Shown here one piece after another: positions 6,172-6,523 of a DNA stretch of 6,523 nt. Below the pieces are notes generated by a model. That model made no database searches. It was not told where the DNA came from and saw only the letters and a list, made by a program, of their open reading frames with translations. This DNA is from Holophagaceae bacterium. Lineage in GTDB: Bacteria; Acidobacteriota; Holophagae; Holophagales; Holophagaceae. The stretch spans positions 1-6,523 of the forward strand of contig JANXQX010000029.1 of assembly GCA_025353305.1 (NCBI GenBank). Reading direction: 5' to 3'. The position numbers were made by a program, and so were the translations under genes. Within the stretch, counting starts at the first letter, position 1, and each line of letters begins with the position of its first letter.

Positions 6172-6198
6172 ACCGGTCCGAGGTCTCCCTTGGACCGG
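6172..6198 (+). terminator. Terminator-like hairpin, copy A
   Basis: CCGGTCCGAGG (6173-6183) pairs with CCTTGGACCGG (6188-6198) around a TCTC tetraloop, giving 11 bp with one G-U pair. It is followed by GCTATTT, a short imperfect T-run. In the minus direction the trailing sequence is TCTTTCTG. A similar hairpin recurs 232 bp downstream. Confidence 0.55.
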
Positions 6199-6295
6199 GC
6201 TATTTGGTCGGGGCGCTTCGGGTTGAGTTCGCCCTCCAACTTTGGGCGGAGCACCACCCATCCGCCGCGGCACGGCTGCGGGCGGAAATCCGCTT
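6172..6295 (+). repeat. Direct repeat copy A of a ~230-bp unit
   Basis: This stretch matches 6404-6523 nearly base for base: a few differences in the hairpin region, a 4-bp indel (GGTC at 6206-6209 is absent from the second copy) and one C/T change (6240/6468). Besides the opening hairpin it contains a 6-bp stem (GGCGGA 6245-6250 with TCCGCC 6261-6266) and a small GCGG/CCGC stem (6282-6293), so much of the unit could be structured RNA or REP-like DNA. The two minus-strand frames over the repeat show no recognisable domain and are not called as genes. Confidence 0.8.
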
Positions 6296-6357
6296 TGCGG
6301 ACCGGCTTCGACACTCGCGCGTCTCAGCCTTTTCCTACTCCCGCGCCGTGGCCGATC

Positions 6358-6385
6358 GGAGGTTCGAATCCTCTCGCCACCTCCT
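6358..6385 (+). pseudogene. tRNA 3' fragment (T arm plus acceptor strand), tRNA-Cys-like
   Basis: GGAGG-TTCGAAT-CCTCT forms a canonical T stem-loop (6358-6374) with the invariant TTCRA core. It is followed by a 7-nt acceptor strand CGCCACC (6375-6381), T as discriminator (6382) and CCT where CCA would stand. The U discriminator and the acceptor are what I would expect of tRNA-Cys. No 5' acceptor partner (GGTGGCG), D arm or anticodon arm is found upstream, so this is only the 3' part. Such pieces are typical of attachment sites left by integrating elements, or of tRNA-derived repeats. A 7-A run and a hairpin follow closely. Confidence 0.6.
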
Positions 6386-6397
6386 GGGGGCAGCCGT

Positions 6398-6437
6398 AAA
6401 AAAACCGGTCCGAGGTCTCCCTTGGGCCGGTCTATTT
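6398..6437. terminator. Terminator-like hairpin, copy B, with A7/T-rich flanks
   Basis: Seven A residues (6398-6404) precede a hairpin of about 12 bp (6404-6415 with 6420-6431, loop TCTC, two G-U pairs), which is followed by CTATTT. Read on the minus strand, the hairpin is followed by seven T residues, a standard rho-independent arrangement for transcripts entering from the right. On the plus strand it would terminate a transcript ending in the tRNA fragment. It may work in both directions. Confidence 0.6.
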
Positions 6438-6523
6438 GGGGCGCTTCGGGTTGAGTTCGCCCTCCAATTTTGGGCGGAGCACCACCCATCCGCCGCGGCA
6501 CGGCTGCGGGCGGAAATCCGCTT
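6404..6523 (+). repeat. Direct repeat copy B, cut by the window end
   Basis: Second copy of the unit at 6172-6295, offset 232 bp at the hairpin and 228 bp after the 4-bp indel. Identity is very high up to the last base of the window, so the repeat continues beyond it and could be part of a longer tandem array. Confidence 0.8.

Larger units (their letters stand above)
6077..6523. other. Gene-less repeat region at the right end
   Basis: No believable gene is present in these 447 bases. The contents are the leader of the cysteine-rich gene with its G9 tract, two copies of a direct repeat with terminator-like hairpins, and a tRNA 3' fragment. G+C returns to a high value from about 6150. The long open frames on both strands arise from GC-rich repeat DNA; one minus-strand frame contains GERIRTSD, a peptide typical of translated tRNA T arms. 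Confidence 0.7.

Noticed and set aside
6342..6385. Complete tRNA, using the D-arm-like GTGGCCGA at 6348-6355 as its 5' part
   Set aside because: The seven bases before it (CGCGCCG) do not pair with the acceptor strand CGCCACC, and there is no room for an anticodon arm before the T stem at 6358. Only the 3' fragment is supported.
6127..6501. Minus-strand open frame of 124 codons across the right-end repeat, plus an overlapping 105-codon frame (5997-6314)
   Set aside because: They translate the same repeat in different frames, include a tRNA T arm (GERIRTSD), lack good ribosome binding sites and show no domain. One overlaps the well-supported cysteine-rich gene.

Overview
The window reads as about 4.2 kb of ordinary chromosome from a GC-rich, Gram-negative-type bacterium (roughly 60% G+C by eye), joined to about 2.3 kb of accessory DNA with lower G+C and many repeats. 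Protein content (an S41-like protein next to a YibQ-type deacetylase, class II FBPase, CutA, a DUF4442 protein) and the repeat families fit Acidobacteriota, class Holophagae (Geothrix/Holophaga-like). That placement is a guess from recognition and was not tested.

Layout. 1-193: no gene, but a REP-like 50-bp palindrome and a degenerate CACAAAG-type interspersed repeat. 194-2258 (+): a two-gene envelope operon, an S41/CtpA-like protein with PDZ domain followed after 1 nt by a divergent polysaccharide deacetylase (YibQ family). The S41 protein appears to have lost both catalytic dyad residues. 2265-4246 (-): cutA, then glpX (class II fructose-1,6-bisphosphatase), then a DUF4442 hotdog protein. 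glpX and the DUF4442 gene are close enough to form an operon. The two gene groups converge with only 6 nt between stop codons. The cutA-glpX gap holds an unusual array of 7-bp repeats in two inverted arms around a hairpin. It runs into the cutA stop codon and up to the glpX ribosome binding site.

4460-6076 (-): an apparently co-transcribed accessory unit. It encodes an exported small protein with eight cysteines, a 15-codon mini-ORF with a near-perfect ribosome binding site, and a 410-residue exported protein of unknown function. The GTG start of the last directly abuts the in-frame TAA of the mini-ORF, so the region is either a translationally coupled leader or a gene whose original 5' end carries a stop codon. 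G+C is clearly lower here, falling to about 40% in the cysteine-rich gene.

6077-6523: no gene. It holds a nine-base G/C homopolymer upstream of the cysteine-rich gene, then about one and a half copies of a ~230-bp direct repeat. Each copy starts with a terminator-like hairpin. The spacer between the copies contains a tRNA 3' fragment (T arm plus acceptor strand, resembling tRNA-Cys) just before the second hairpin. Open frames over this repeat are judged spurious.

The most interesting items are the catalytically degenerate S41 protein, the secreted cysteine-rich/410-residue pair with its interrupted 5' end, the heptad array, and the tRNA-derived repeat next to the low-G+C unit.
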